NCBI RefSeq assembly: GCF_013282215.1
Contig: NZ_CP048103.1
Location: 1,178,001 to 1,242,000, forward strand
DNA: 64,000 nt
Source of the DNA: Kroppenstedtia eburnea
GTDB lineage: Bacteria; Bacillota; Bacilli; Thermoactinomycetales; DSM-45169
Direction of reading: 5' to 3'
The notes beneath the pieces are model-generated. The model did not search any database. It worked only from the letters and a program-made list of their open reading frames with translations, and was not told the origin of the DNA. The position numbers and the translations under genes were made by a program. Numbering within the stretch: position 1 is the first letter of the stretch; the number at the start of each line of letters is the position of its first letter. This document shows positions 14,804 to 24,033 of the stretch, piece after piece.

Positions 14804-17612
14804 TTATGTGATTTTTTCTGAGACAAGATCAGTACCCTCAGAGACATCCATTGTACATTCGGTCCCACAGGAAAGATCCACTGATACCGGATCGGCTTCA
14901 CCATTTGACAGAGAAGAGGCGACATCTTCCTCTATTTCGGGACGAAGGGATTCATCCATGTTCGGTTCTTCTTCAAGAGCAGGTTTCTCTTCCGGGATTG
15001 AAGCAGACGCTGAAGATGGATCGGGAATGGGATCCTGCGTCATTGTGACGGGAGTGGCCATCCAGAACAGGAATCCAGCGATGGGGTTTGAGGATGAACG
15101 GCGTCTTTCAATCCTGAACTTGAAAGTTCCTCCGGTAAAACTGTCCAAACCGACAAAGCAGTCTGGATGATCCAACATAGCCACAGGTACGAAAGACGAG
15201 TCGGAATCTGCTTCACTCAATGAAATAGTGATCGTGGTTTCAGTCAGATTCTCCGAAATTTGAAAGGGAGTGATCCCGGAATGGGCAGTGATCCCGGTTA
15301 TTACAGAGTGGAGGTTGGGGGAGAGTTTATCCAATTCGATGGAACCGTCGGCGATGTGATGGCTCTGGATGGACTGTTCCTGAATGTGATGAGAAGTGAC
15401 GGATCCCCCGACGAGATGCTTTGAATCGACGCTTTCTTCAGCCAGATGATTGCCGTTGACTTGTTTCTCCCCGATATGGTGGGAAGAGATGATATTTTTA
15501 TCTATGCTCTCTTCTGAGATACTGCCCGGTGCCAAGTGGTCGGAGGTGATCTCCCCCTTTGCCAAGTGTTCCCCAGTGATTTGTTCAGGCTGGATATGTT
15601 GAGAAAGAATAGACCTATCGGCGATTTTTTCAGAGGAGATAGCTTCATTCCGCAAGTGTCTGCGATCCACGGAGCCATGGCAGAGATGGGATTCATCCAC
15701 ACTGTTCTCCTGCAGGTGGGAGCTGTTGATGAAGTTTTTTTTCAAGTGCCGTTCGCCGACGGTATTATCGGCGATATTTTCCGAATGGACGGAATCCTCC
15801 GTGAGGTGATGGTTGTGGATGGACTTTTCCTGAATGTGATGAGAAGTGATGGATTCTTCTACGAGATGCTTTGAATCGACACTGCCATCGGTCAGGTGAT
15901 TCCCGGTGATCTGTTTCTCTCCGATATGGCGGGAAGAGACGACATTCTCGCCGATGGCTTCTTCTGTGATACTGCCTGGTGTCAGGTGGTCGGAAGTGAT
16001 CTCCCCTTTGGCCAAGTGTTCCCCGGTAATCTGATCGGTTTGGATATGCCGGGAAAGAATGGAGCCGTCGGCAATTTTTTCGGAAGAGATGGATCGATCC
16101 TTCAAGTGACGGTCACCGACACTTTGATTGGCCAACTTTTCCTCAGTGATCGCGTTATTGGCAAGTTTGGAGGAGTGTACGGACAAATCAGTCAACTTGT
16201 CCGTCGAGATGCATTCCGGTGCCAATTTGGAGGTGGTCACGGATATCGGTCTGCCAACTTGTCTCCGGTGACTGACAGCTCTGCCAGGTGTTGATCCGTC
16301 ACGGAATTGCTTCTCAGGTGCCTGCTGTCGATGCAACCGGTGTTCAAATGTTGGTCCTGGATGATATTTTCAGTTAAGTGTTCTGACCTGATAATTTCAA
16401 GATCGAGCATCCGGGACTGGATGGAGCGGGGTGCGACTTTGTCTCGGGTGATCGCTCCGTCCTTGATGTGGTCTCCTTCCACTGTTTCCGGGAGCAGATG
16501 CTCACCTTCGATCGTTCGTTTCTTCAGATGGGATCCTTCGACAGATTCAGGGGCCAATTTGTCCTCTGTCACGCTTTGGTTTTTCATGTGACGTGTATCA
16601 ACGATGGCTTCGTCCAGATGGTTGTTGCGGATACATCCGTCGCGGATGTGATGGTGATCCACGGAATTGGGGGCCAGTTTTTCCCTGGTGATCATCTGGT
16701 TGATCAGATGATGGTTGCTCACCGTGTTTTCTTCCAGATGAAAGCCCTTGATGGCTTTGCCGGCGATTTTTTCCGAGGTCACGCACCCCTCAGCCAATTT
16801 AGTCTCCGTCACGGATCGATCCTGCAAATTGTTTGTGGCAACAGCTTCGGTAGCCAGCTTGGCTTGCTCGACGGCTTCGTTTGACAAATGGTTGGTATTG
16901 ACAGCCCCGCTTTTGATTTTGCGTCCACTTACCCCCTCATCTGCCAGATGTTTCTCGTTGATTTGCTTATCCGCCACATGCCATGCATGGATCGAATGGT
17001 CACTCAGTTTGGTACCTTCCACGCTGTGATCTTTAAGCCGATCTCCGTCGATGGAGTTTTCACTGAAATGATATCCTTTGATGGATTCGCGACTGATATG
17101 CTCTGTGGTTACTGAACCTTCACCAAGGTGGTTTTTTTTCACGGACTTCTCGGCAAGTTTGGAGGAAGTGACTGCATGGGGTGCCAATTTGGAAGTATGG
17201 ATCACCTCTTCTTTCAGATGTGTACTTTCCACTGCTCCCGGTTGAATATTGTTGTTGTTTACGGAGTTTCTTCCCAATTTTTCGTGGGTGACGGATCCGT
17301 CCACCAGATCATCGGTATGAATGAAAGCCTACTGTTGGCATGGAGACGCCTTTTTTTCAACATTTTAATATTTCGGGTCACATCGATGTCGACTCTCTTG
17401 GTTTGCTGTTGTGGGTCTGGAAACATGGGATCGGTTCTGTATACCGGGGATGACTCTTCCAAATATTTTTGATTCCGATCACTTTCAGCTTTCCCCATTT
17501 CAGCCAGATGGTTTAACTGTTCCTCCCACGTCAGTTGATCCAGGATCCTTTCTTCTTCCACTTGGTGACGGATACGGGACGGGGTTCGGTACCCCTTTTT
17601 TTTGCGAGTCAA
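14804..17612 (-). pseudogene. Long decapeptide-repeat surface protein, split by two frameshifts
   Basis: Three overlapping frames (17612-17259, 17304-16237, 16336-14804) together encode one protein of about 930 residues. The N-terminus (TTG at 17612, AAAGGATG upstream) is basic and charged. A very long array of ten-residue repeats follows, for example SVTSHHIQEQ SIQSHHIADG, with a hydrophobic residue at position 2 and L or I at 7. Then comes a beta-rich domain (FKFRIERRR, FLFWMATPV) and an acidic Pro/Ser/Glu tail. The pattern resembles WIAG-tail repeat proteins of Thermoactinomycetaceae and Paenibacillus. The second break looks like an AT duplication in CCGATATCCG at 16242-16246; the first lies near 17320-17333. 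It may be a pseudogene, phase-variable, or contain sequencing errors. Confidence 0.75.
15360..16075 (-). repeat. Higher-order duplication inside the decapeptide array
   Basis: A block of about ten decapeptides is present twice, at roughly 15360-15625 and 15810-16075. Both copies contain QITGEHLAKG EITSDHL, then PGSI, SSxHIGEKQ and DSKHLV. DNA identity is high, including AATGTGATGAGAAGTGA and GAGATGCTTTGAATCGAC in both. This is recent segmental duplication within the gene. Confidence 0.8.
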
Positions 17613-17733
17613 ATGGGGTCATCCTTTCCACTCATGATTTCCTCTCGATAGGTATATTCATCACGGACAGGAGTGGAAACAAAAAACGGAAAACTGGGCT
17701 CCGGTTTGCATGAGAAAGACCCGTCAAGACGGG

Positions 17734-18207
17734 TCAATCCAAACCGTAGTCAGTAAACTCTTGTCGGCTCCAGTCTCCTCCCCCCAGGCAGAGGGTGGGT
17801 TTCCCCGTGGGCCCCGTAATCAGGTGAAAGGCGACCAACCCCTCCTTGAAGCAAAGTTTGAGGCTGGGAATATTGTCGCAGGCAACCCGGGTGTAAACCC
17901 GGTCCAATGTATGGAGAGCCGCTTTCAGAAGAGATTCCCCGACGGCTTGCTTGCGGTACTCGGGGTGAACCACGATGAAGGCTTCGTCCAACCCGTAATT
18001 GCCGAACAGGATGAAACCGACCAGGCGCCGCCCATCCAAGGCTGCAGCCAGCCAGGTTCCCCCGGGATAGGGGTCCCCGGTCAGGTTGCGAAGCCATCTC
18101 ATGGCCCGATGTGTGATCCGGCGGTCGCCGTGCCGTTTGGAGAAGTTGAGGAGCAGGGGGCGAACCCGCCGCAGGAGTGTTGGACGAATGGGAACGATAC
18201 GGATCAC
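17734..18207 (-). CDS. GNAT family acetyltransferase in the ATP-grasp cluster
   Basis: This protein of about 157 residues has a basic N-terminal half and a GNAT core: GGTWLAAALDGRRLVGFILFGNYGLDEAFIVVHPEYRKQAVGESLLKAAL at about 55-105, then ARVACDNIPSLKLCFKEGLV-type strand and helix. The GTG at 18207 has GGAGGT 8 bases upstream, and that site lies inside the end of the preceding ATP-grasp gene, so the two are translationally coupled. Position at the end of the spore-linked operon suggests modification of the same target, but the substrate is unknown. A GACCCGTC / GACGGGTC hairpin overlaps its stop codon. Confidence 0.8.
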   Translation of the reverse strand: MIRIVPIRPTLLRRVRPLLLNFSKRHGDRRITHRAMRWLRNLTGDPYPGGTWLAAALDGRRLVGFILFGNYGLDEAFIVVHPEYRKQAVGESLLKAALHTLDRVYTRVACDNIPSLKLCFKEGLVAFHLITGPTGKPTLCLGGGDWSRQEFTDYGLD

Positions 18208-18211
18208 TGTT

Positions 18212-19528
18212 TTATGACCTCCGGGCATAGCCACTTAAATAGAGGCAGTATTCAATCAGTCGGCGAAGGGATTTTTGCCGGATCACCGGCTCATCAAATT
18301 TCATCGGTTTGGCATTGGCTTCAAAGAACCAGATCCTCCCATTGGATTCCAGCCCAAGGTCCATCGACATTTCTCCAAGGTTTTTCCCTTCTTCTTTCTC
18401 GATATGGCGGGCAATTTCCAAAACAGTGGAGCGGAGATGTTCTTTGACGGTGGAGGCGTGATTTCCGAACAGTCCCTGGAGAACCTCCCCGATGGGAGCG
18501 ATGGAGCCGCCCATGGGCACGTGGGTGCTGATCGCTTCCCCTCCCGCCACACGAACCCCGATCCCGGTGACATCCCAGCGTCCGGTACCTTCTTTTTGCA
18601 ACAACAGACGAAGATCAAAAGGGCGCCCGCGATGGCGTGCCAGGTTGATTCCCTGTTGCAGGATATAACTCCGGTCCCCGGTCAGCGCGTTCAACTTGCT
18701 GCGAAGCTTGTCATCACTGCTGTGAAACCTTTGTTTTCCCCGCAGGGTCTGATGGATGATTTCGTAGCCCTCCTCCAGACGACTGATCCGGATCATCCCA
18801 TCCCCTGCTTTCCCGTTCACGGGTTTGAGGAACAGAGTGGAATGCTTTTCGACCATCTCATCCAGTCGGGTGCCACCTTTCCATTCCACTGTATCCGGAA
18901 GCAGACGGCTCAGTTTTTCCGAGCGACCCATGTGGAGATACAGGGTCCACTTGTTGAAAAACGAGGGGTTGAACAGATGGATTCCAGGGATCGTCGAGAG
19001 GGTGGCCAAAGCCTTCTGCTCCGCCGGGCGCATCTCATGGCGGCGGGAGGGAATCCGGTTGTACACCACATCGGGAAGCGGCAGAGTTGCGGCGACCCAG
19101 CGGGGTCCTTTCGCACGGGGGTTCAGGAGGAAGCCCTTGACTGTCCTCGCTCCCGGTCGAAGCCCCTCCGGTGTCATCACATAGACGGTGACACCCATCT
19201 GCCGGCCTGTACGGATCAGATCGGAAAAATTGGACAAATTGCCACAAAATCCGCCAGCTCCCGCTGAAGTCAAAATAGCGACAAAAGGACCCGCTCTGTA
19301 CTTCCCGTGTTTGTTTTTTCTCAGCCGGGCGGGCCATTTCATACGGACACGGGTTGGGGTTCCGGGTGGATCAATCCGCACTTTCTTTTCCAACTGAGAC
19401 CCCAACCTCATGGACACGAGGGAAGGAAGGGAAGAGGTGGTTGTCTGCCTGCGGGGGATAAACCGGGGACTACCCGGAGTCACCCGTAGGGGAAAAACCA
19501 GCCAGCCTGCGTGGAGAATTTCATTCAA
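18212..19528 (-). CDS. YheC/YheD-family ATP-grasp protein 1
   Basis: This 438-residue protein has an N-terminal beta-rich region, a linker domain with PLPDVVYNRIPSRR typical of the family, and a C-terminal ATP-grasp fold: LFLKPVNGKAGDGMIRI at about 228-244, YILQQGINLARHRGRPFDLRLLLQKEG, then MSMDLGLESNGRIWFFEANAKP, which supplies the acidic and Asn metal ligands. YheC and YheD of B. subtilis are spore coat-associated and mother-cell expressed; the reaction is unknown. The start is TTG at 19528 with AAAGGGGGT upstream, 15 bases after the preceding stop. It is the fourth ATP-grasp gene of the operon. Confidence 0.88.
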   Translation of the reverse strand: MNEILHAGWLVFPLRVTPGSPRFIPRRQTTTSSLPSLVSMRLGSQLEKKVRIDPPGTPTRVRMKWPARLRKNKHGKYRAGPFVAILTSAGAGGFCGNLSNFSDLIRTGRQMGVTVYVMTPEGLRPGARTVKGFLLNPRAKGPRWVAATLPLPDVVYNRIPSRRHEMRPAEQKALATLSTIPGIHLFNPSFFNKWTLYLHMGRSEKLSRLLPDTVEWKGGTRLDEMVEKHSTLFLKPVNGKAGDGMIRISRLEEGYEIIHQTLRGKQRFHSSDDKLRSKLNALTGDRSYILQQGINLARHRGRPFDLRLLLQKEGTGRWDVTGIGVRVAGGEAISTHVPMGGSIAPIGEVLQGLFGNHASTVKEHLRSTVLEIARHIEKEEGKNLGEMSMDLGLESNGRIWFFEANAKPMKFDEPVIRQKSLRRLIEYCLYLSGYARRS

Positions 19529-19543
19529 GGCACTACCCCCTTT

Positions 19544-20914
19544 CTAAAATTTGGCCAGTTTCAAGCTGTAGTCAGTGATGTAATGCGCTGACTGTTTTCC
19601 GGCATCCCACAGGGAAGGATGGAGGAAGATGTGTCGGCCCGGTTTGGAGTTGGCCTCAAACAACCACACTTTCTGCTGATAATCCACCCCGATATCCAGA
19701 CCTAGCTCCCCCAGCGGCCCTTTGACATGGCCTTCCAGGGCGTTACAGATCCGGATGGAGGTCTCCTTGATCCGGTTTTCCATATCCGCTTCTTTTCCGG
19801 GAAAAGTTTTTTTCAACAACTCCGAGGTGGAGAGAAGGGAGCCCCCGGTTCGACCGTGAGTGGTGACACTTCCGGCTCCCGCCACCTTGGCGCCGATTCC
19901 CGCAACCGTCCATCTCGCGGATCGGTCCTTGTGCATATGGACCCGAAAGTCGACCGCACGGCCTTCATGCTTGATCAAGCGGATTCCCTGTTGCACCAGA
20001 TAGCGTGAAAGTCCGTTCAACTGCCGTCCGAAAATTTGGGTCATGAGCGGGGGCAGGGAGCGGAACTTGCGCAGGACATTGCGGTCCCCGTTCCGAAACC
20101 GACAGTAATAATCGCCCTGCGGTCCGCGGGTGATCCGGAAAATCCCCAGACCGAGACTGCCTCCGCTGGGTTTGAGATAGACCATCCGATGCCGTTCCAG
20201 CATATCCTCGACGGTCTGGATCGAGGGGGAACGATGGGCTTCCGGAATACAGTCCGGGGTGAGCGGATGGTTGTAGAGTGCTTCATGGACCATCCATTTG
20301 TTGAAAAATCCCTGGTTAAAGATGGGGACTCCCATTTGTTGGAAGAGAAGACGACATCCCTGCACCTGGGTTTGTGCCTCCGCTTTCCGGTTGGGAACCC
20401 GTTCGTACACCACATCCGGCAAAGGGGCCAATTTGCGGACCCACCGGTAGGTCCCGCTGAGATCTTTGCGGTAGAACCACCCGTAGACCACCTGACGGGT
20501 CCAGTCGACCATTTCCGGTGTGAACACATAAAAAAAGGGGCGATCCTCTCTCGAGGCAATCAGGAACTGGCGGAAGAGAGCGGATCGGGAGCCGAAGGGC
20601 ATCGAGGGAGAGCCGGTGAATCCCGTGGTCAGAATTCCGAGGACCGGTCCCAGGTGCAGCTCTTTGTTCCGGAAAACAGCACGTGTCTCACCGAACCACG
20701 GAAGGTGTAATTGTGCAGCCAATGGACGGGGCAGGAGGATATTCCTCCCTCGATGGCGGCCGCCGAGGATGCGGGTGATCAAGCTTTTGCCGCCGATTCG
20801 TATTTTGATGGATTGTCCCTGTTGGCATCCCCATTCCCTCATCAGCGACTGGGACAGCCAACCCCCTTGTTTGCCTGGAGGGAGGGGGTGAACCCGACAG
20901 ATGATGGAGCTCAT
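19544..20914 (-). CDS. YheC/YheD-family ATP-grasp protein 2
   Basis: This 456-residue protein has the full two-part layout: an N-terminal domain (IICRVHPLPPG ... RNILLPRPLAAQLHLPW), a middle with LAPLPDVVYERVPNRK, and an ATP-grasp domain with VYLKPSGGSLGLGIFRI, YLVQQGIRLIKHEGRAVDFRVHMHKD and LGLDIGVDYQQKVWLFEANSKPG. The ATG at 20914 was chosen because AGGAGGG lies 5 bases upstream and the codon overlaps the preceding stop (ATGA). The open frame extends upstream but that part is the end of the neighbouring gene. Confidence 0.88.
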   Translation of the reverse strand: MSSIICRVHPLPPGKQGGWLSQSLMREWGCQQGQSIKIRIGGKSLITRILGGRHRGRNILLPRPLAAQLHLPWFGETRAVFRNKELHLGPVLGILTTGFTGSPSMPFGSRSALFRQFLIASREDRPFFYVFTPEMVDWTRQVVYGWFYRKDLSGTYRWVRKLAPLPDVVYERVPNRKAEAQTQVQGCRLLFQQMGVPIFNQGFFNKWMVHEALYNHPLTPDCIPEAHRSPSIQTVEDMLERHRMVYLKPSGGSLGLGIFRITRGPQGDYYCRFRNGDRNVLRKFRSLPPLMTQIFGRQLNGLSRYLVQQGIRLIKHEGRAVDFRVHMHKDRSARWTVAGIGAKVAGAGSVTTHGRTGGSLLSTSELLKKTFPGKEADMENRIKETSIRICNALEGHVKGPLGELGLDIGVDYQQKVWLFEANSKPGRHIFLHPSLWDAGKQSAHYITDYSLKLAKF

Positions 20915-22032
20915 AAAGACCCTCCTGTCAGCCCTTTGAACAGGGTCAAGGCGTATTGGATGGGCAGTCGAACGGATTGCCGCCGAACCTCCCGCTCTCC
21001 GGTTTGGAGAAAAACACTTCTTCCGGGTTTGGAGTTGGCTTCCAGAAGCCAAACATTTCCTTGACGGTCGACGCCGACATCCAGACCCAGCTCCAACAGT
21101 CTTCCATGTTCTTGTTCAATCTGTATGGGGACATTTTCGGACAAATATTGAATGGACTGCAAAATATCCTTCGCTTTTTCCGGAGAGTAATTTTTCCTCA
21201 AAAACTTTTCTGTGTTCTCAGCGTGACCTCCGCCGTGCAAGTTGGAGGTTAATGAACCCGGTCTTCCCGTGCGGACAGCCGTCCCCGTGGTCACCCATTT
21301 CCCTTCACCGTTCTTTTGCACCAGGATTCGGATATCGAAGGGACGGCCATCCATGGATCTCAGGTTGAGGAAGGGTTGTATGATGTATGGAGTTTGACCG
21401 ATAAATCTTCCAACCCAGTGGATCAGGGAACTTCCGGAATGGAGGATCAGATGAAAGGGCCGGTTGGACCTTGAGCGGCCTCGTACGCGGAAAGACCGGC
21501 CCCGCGGTGTAATGGCGGCCACCCCTCTGCCGTGACTGCCCCCGTTGGGTTTGATCAGGACGGAAGTGTACAGTTTCATACCTGAGATCAGATCCGTTGT
21601 GGAGCCGAATTTTTTGGTGGGAAGGAGATAAGGCGACAATGGTGGACTCTTTTGCAGCATCAGATGGGTTTGTAGCTTTCCGCCCAAGGGTTTTCCCAAA
21701 AGGTGGACAGACGGATCCTGTCTCAAACGGTCGATATATGGCTTGTAAGTCCTGTAATGGGTGGTGTCCGTATAATAACAACGGTCATAAATCAGCTGGG
21801 GAATCGGATGCTTTTCCTTCAGCCATCTGCGAACAGGTTGGTGATATCTCCAGGCTGTCACCTGACGGTTTTTCCAGTTTACATTCATTGGCGGGAAGAT
21901 AATGAGCTGGATTCCTGCGGAATCTCCTTCCACCGTCAAGTCCTTGAAGTATCCGGTTTCGCTGAAAGGAGGGGTCCGCCCCGCCGATCGGCAAGTGACG
22001 ACCCCCAAAGTGTAAGCCGAGGATTTCATCAT
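20911..22032 (-). CDS. YheC/YheD-family ATP-grasp protein 3 (short N-terminus)
   Basis: This 373-residue protein is shorter than its neighbours at the N-terminus, starting SAYTLGVVTCRSAGRTPPFSETGYFKDL. The middle QLIYDRCYYTD replaces the usual VYNR motif. The ATP-grasp half is intact: VLIKPNGGSHGRGVAAI, YIIQPFLNLRSMDGRPFDIRILVQKN and LGLDVGVDRQGNVWLLEANSKPGRSVF. Start and stop overlap the flanking genes by four bases on each side (ATGA), so the operon is tightly coupled. The substrate is unknown. Confidence 0.88.
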   Translation of the reverse strand: MMKSSAYTLGVVTCRSAGRTPPFSETGYFKDLTVEGDSAGIQLIIFPPMNVNWKNRQVTAWRYHQPVRRWLKEKHPIPQLIYDRCYYTDTTHYRTYKPYIDRLRQDPSVHLLGKPLGGKLQTHLMLQKSPPLSPYLLPTKKFGSTTDLISGMKLYTSVLIKPNGGSHGRGVAAITPRGRSFRVRGRSRSNRPFHLILHSGSSLIHWVGRFIGQTPYIIQPFLNLRSMDGRPFDIRILVQKNGEGKWVTTGTAVRTGRPGSLTSNLHGGGHAENTEKFLRKNYSPEKAKDILQSIQYLSENVPIQIEQEHGRLLELGLDVGVDRQGNVWLLEANSKPGRSVFLQTGEREVRRQSVRLPIQYALTLFKGLTGGSL

Positions 22033-23459
22033 CTTTTCCTCCTGGTTCGGTCTGGCCGTACCCGGAATTCAGGGTTTCCTGTCGTCAGGAACGGAGCCCA
22101 ACCGGTAATGTAGGAGACGTAGTCAACCAGACAGTTGACAGAAGGGCGGATCACCGTCGATGGACTGACGGTTTCATCTGTTTTGGACGGTTTGGAGTTG
22201 AGCTCCAGCAACCAGAGTTGCCCCTGTTGATCCAGGACCAGATCCACCCCCAGCTCGGCATAGTGACCTTGGGAAAGCCGCTCAAAGGCTTCAACGATGG
22301 ACAATGCCTTATTCCGGATCTGTTGGAGGGTGGGTTTGTTTACCGCTTGGACAGCGGCGAGGACCTCACCGGCCTTCCGAAGTGTTCCGCCACGGGCCAG
22401 ATTGGATACGATGTGCTGATCATTGGCCACCCGGGCCACCGTGGATGTAACCGACCAGATTCCTTTTCCATTCTTTTGGATCAATACCCGAAAGTCGACG
22501 GGGCGGCCATCCCACTTCACCAGATTCAGCCCTTGCTGGATGAGATACCGGGATCGGGAACCCGCAACCTTTTGCCGGAGATGCCGGAAGGCTTCATCCG
22601 AACGGGGAAAGATCCTCGTTACCGTACTGGTGGCTTCCGTATACTGGCAAATCCATTTTCCGTCGCTGGCGGTAACCCGGATAATCCCCTGCCCCAGACT
22701 GCCGTTTGTCGGTTTCAAATAGACGACTCGGTGTTTGTTCAACATGATCCGGAATCGTTTGGGATGGTAGGGGTGAGTTTCCGGCAAAAGGGGACGTATG
22801 TGGGCATCTTTGGCCAACAGATTGTGGACTTGTTGCTTGTTCAAAAAAGTTTCGTTAAATACGGGAATTTGGTGAATGTTTCTCAGCAACGACAGTTTTT
22901 GTTGGAGGTCCTGCCGTCGTTCAATCCGGCGGGAGGTGATGCGGTTATATACTGTATCGGGGAGGGGAGCTTCCGTCAGATTCCACTGTTGGCCTTGATA
23001 GGTCCATCCCCGGACGAATCCTTTGGACAAGTGAATCTCTTCGGGAGGAAAGACGACAAGGGCCACTCCTTTGGAAGCGCAGGCCTGGGCACACTCTTCA
23101 AGAAAGCGGGCCATCATTCCAAACCTTTGTTTGCTGTTCCCTTGCACGTCTTGATTGATGAGAATTCCGAGCAAAGGTCCGAAATAAAGTGCACCGTTTC
23201 GGGGGTTGTAGCGGACATTCAGGTTTTGTTGGTCGGTGATCCTCAGCTTTTCAGCCAACCGGGAATGGATCCGGACAAGGGGAGTCTGGTTTTGAATGGT
23301 GGCGATGAAGGCGGTATCTACAGCCGAACCGAAAGTAGCCCAGATGGGGTGTTTCGGAAGTTGGAGTCGATTGGCGAGTGATTGGCTGACAATCATGTTG
23401 ACCTGTGGGGGGAAATACCGTTCCGACAGGACCTGGATCATAATTCTGGCATGCCCCAT
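22029..23459 (-). CDS. YheC/YheD-family ATP-grasp protein 4 (first gene of operon)
   Basis: This 476-residue protein is the promoter-proximal gene of the four. The N-terminal domain (IQVLSERYFPPQVNMIVSQSLANRLQLPKHPIW) matches the YheC-type start. APLPDTVYNRITSRR lies in the middle, and the ATP-grasp region has VYLKPTNGSLGQGIIRV, YLIQQGLNLVKWDGRPVDFRVLIQKN and LGVDLVLDQQGQLWLLELNSKP; the last motif has ELNSKP where its paralogues have EANSKP. GGAAGGGGAT precedes the ATG at 23459, and a sigma-K-like promoter lies just upstream. Confidence 0.88.
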   Translation of the reverse strand: MGHARIMIQVLSERYFPPQVNMIVSQSLANRLQLPKHPIWATFGSAVDTAFIATIQNQTPLVRIHSRLAEKLRITDQQNLNVRYNPRNGALYFGPLLGILINQDVQGNSKQRFGMMARFLEECAQACASKGVALVVFPPEEIHLSKGFVRGWTYQGQQWNLTEAPLPDTVYNRITSRRIERRQDLQQKLSLLRNIHQIPVFNETFLNKQQVHNLLAKDAHIRPLLPETHPYHPKRFRIMLNKHRVVYLKPTNGSLGQGIIRVTASDGKWICQYTEATSTVTRIFPRSDEAFRHLRQKVAGSRSRYLIQQGLNLVKWDGRPVDFRVLIQKNGKGIWSVTSTVARVANDQHIVSNLARGGTLRKAGEVLAAVQAVNKPTLQQIRNKALSIVEAFERLSQGHYAELGVDLVLDQQGQLWLLELNSKPSKTDETVSPSTVIRPSVNCLVDYVSYITGWAPFLTTGNPEFRVRPDRTRRKR

Positions 23460-23490
23460 GTGGATCCCCTTCCGCGAAAAGTGACTGCTA

Positions 23491-23518
23491 TAGGGTATGT
23501 AGGCATGTATTCACCGGT
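23491..23518 (-). promoter_or_regulatory. Sigma-K-like promoter of the ATP-grasp operon
   Basis: On the minus strand CATACCCTA (23499-23491) matches the sigma-K -10 consensus CATANNNTA exactly. An AC dinucleotide at 23518-23517, in CACCGG, lies 17 bases upstream as expected for the -35. It points to the ATP-grasp gene 32 bases away, implying late mother-cell expression. A perfect palindrome TTCACCGGTGAA (23510-23521) overlaps the -35 side and could be a regulator site. Confidence 0.6.
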
Positions 23519-23612
23519 GAATAAAAAGGGGCATGTGAACGAATTTGGCATAAGGGAGGTTTTTTTTCTGATTTTGTGGTATATGCATATGGGGGAAAGG
23601 GAGGAGAGCAGC

Positions 23613-23972
23613 ATGACCACAGCAAACCCTTATGACAAGGCGTACGAACTTGCCCGGGCATTGCAAAACTCGGATGAGATGAAGGGGTTGCAAACATCTT
23701 GGCACAAGGCGAGCCAACATCCCGACCATCGCCGGATCCTGGAGCAATACAGGCAGATCGCGGGAGAGGTGCAAGCCCTCCAGATGCAGGGTCGGAAGCC
23801 CCGCCAGGAAATGATGAATGAGCTGAATCGGCTGATGGATGAGATCCGATCCGATCCCCAACTTTTTCAATACATGGAAGCCGAAGTCCGCGTGGGACAA
23901 TTGATGACAGACATCATGCGAATACTGGGGGAACCGTTGCAAGAAATCCATAAGCAGCGGGCTGTGGATTAA
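23613..23972 (+). CDS. YlbF/YmcA family protein
   Basis: This 119-residue all-helical protein is of the YlbF/YmcA type (NPYDKAYELARALQNSDEM, HPDHRRILEQYRQIAGEVQALQMQG, MEAEVRVGQLMTDIMRILGEPL). In B. subtilis the paralogues YlbF, YmcA and YaaT form a complex that stimulates RNase Y and affects sporulation, competence and biofilm formation. The CX-rich tail that carries the iron-sulfur ligand in YlbF is not seen here. The ATG at 23613 follows GGGAGGAGAG; it is divergent from the ATP-grasp operon. Confidence 0.82.
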   Translation: MTTANPYDKAYELARALQNSDEMKGLQTSWHKASQHPDHRRILEQYRQIAGEVQALQMQGRKPRQEMMNELNRLMDEIRSDPQLFQYMEAEVRVGQLMTDIMRILGEPLQEIHKQRAVD

Positions 23973-24033
23973 CCGGACCCACAACATTCAATTTTGAACC
24001 CACACAAAAACCAGTTGAAGCGGAGGGACTGCG

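Noticed and set aside
14804-17300. Regular short-period repeats that might be read as a CRISPR array
   Set aside because: The period is 30 bases of coding sequence with protein-level conservation and no identical repeats separated by unique spacers.
22218-23381. A 387-codon plus-strand frame opposite the first ATP-grasp gene
   Set aside because: It is antisense to conserved ATP-grasp motifs and shows shadow composition.
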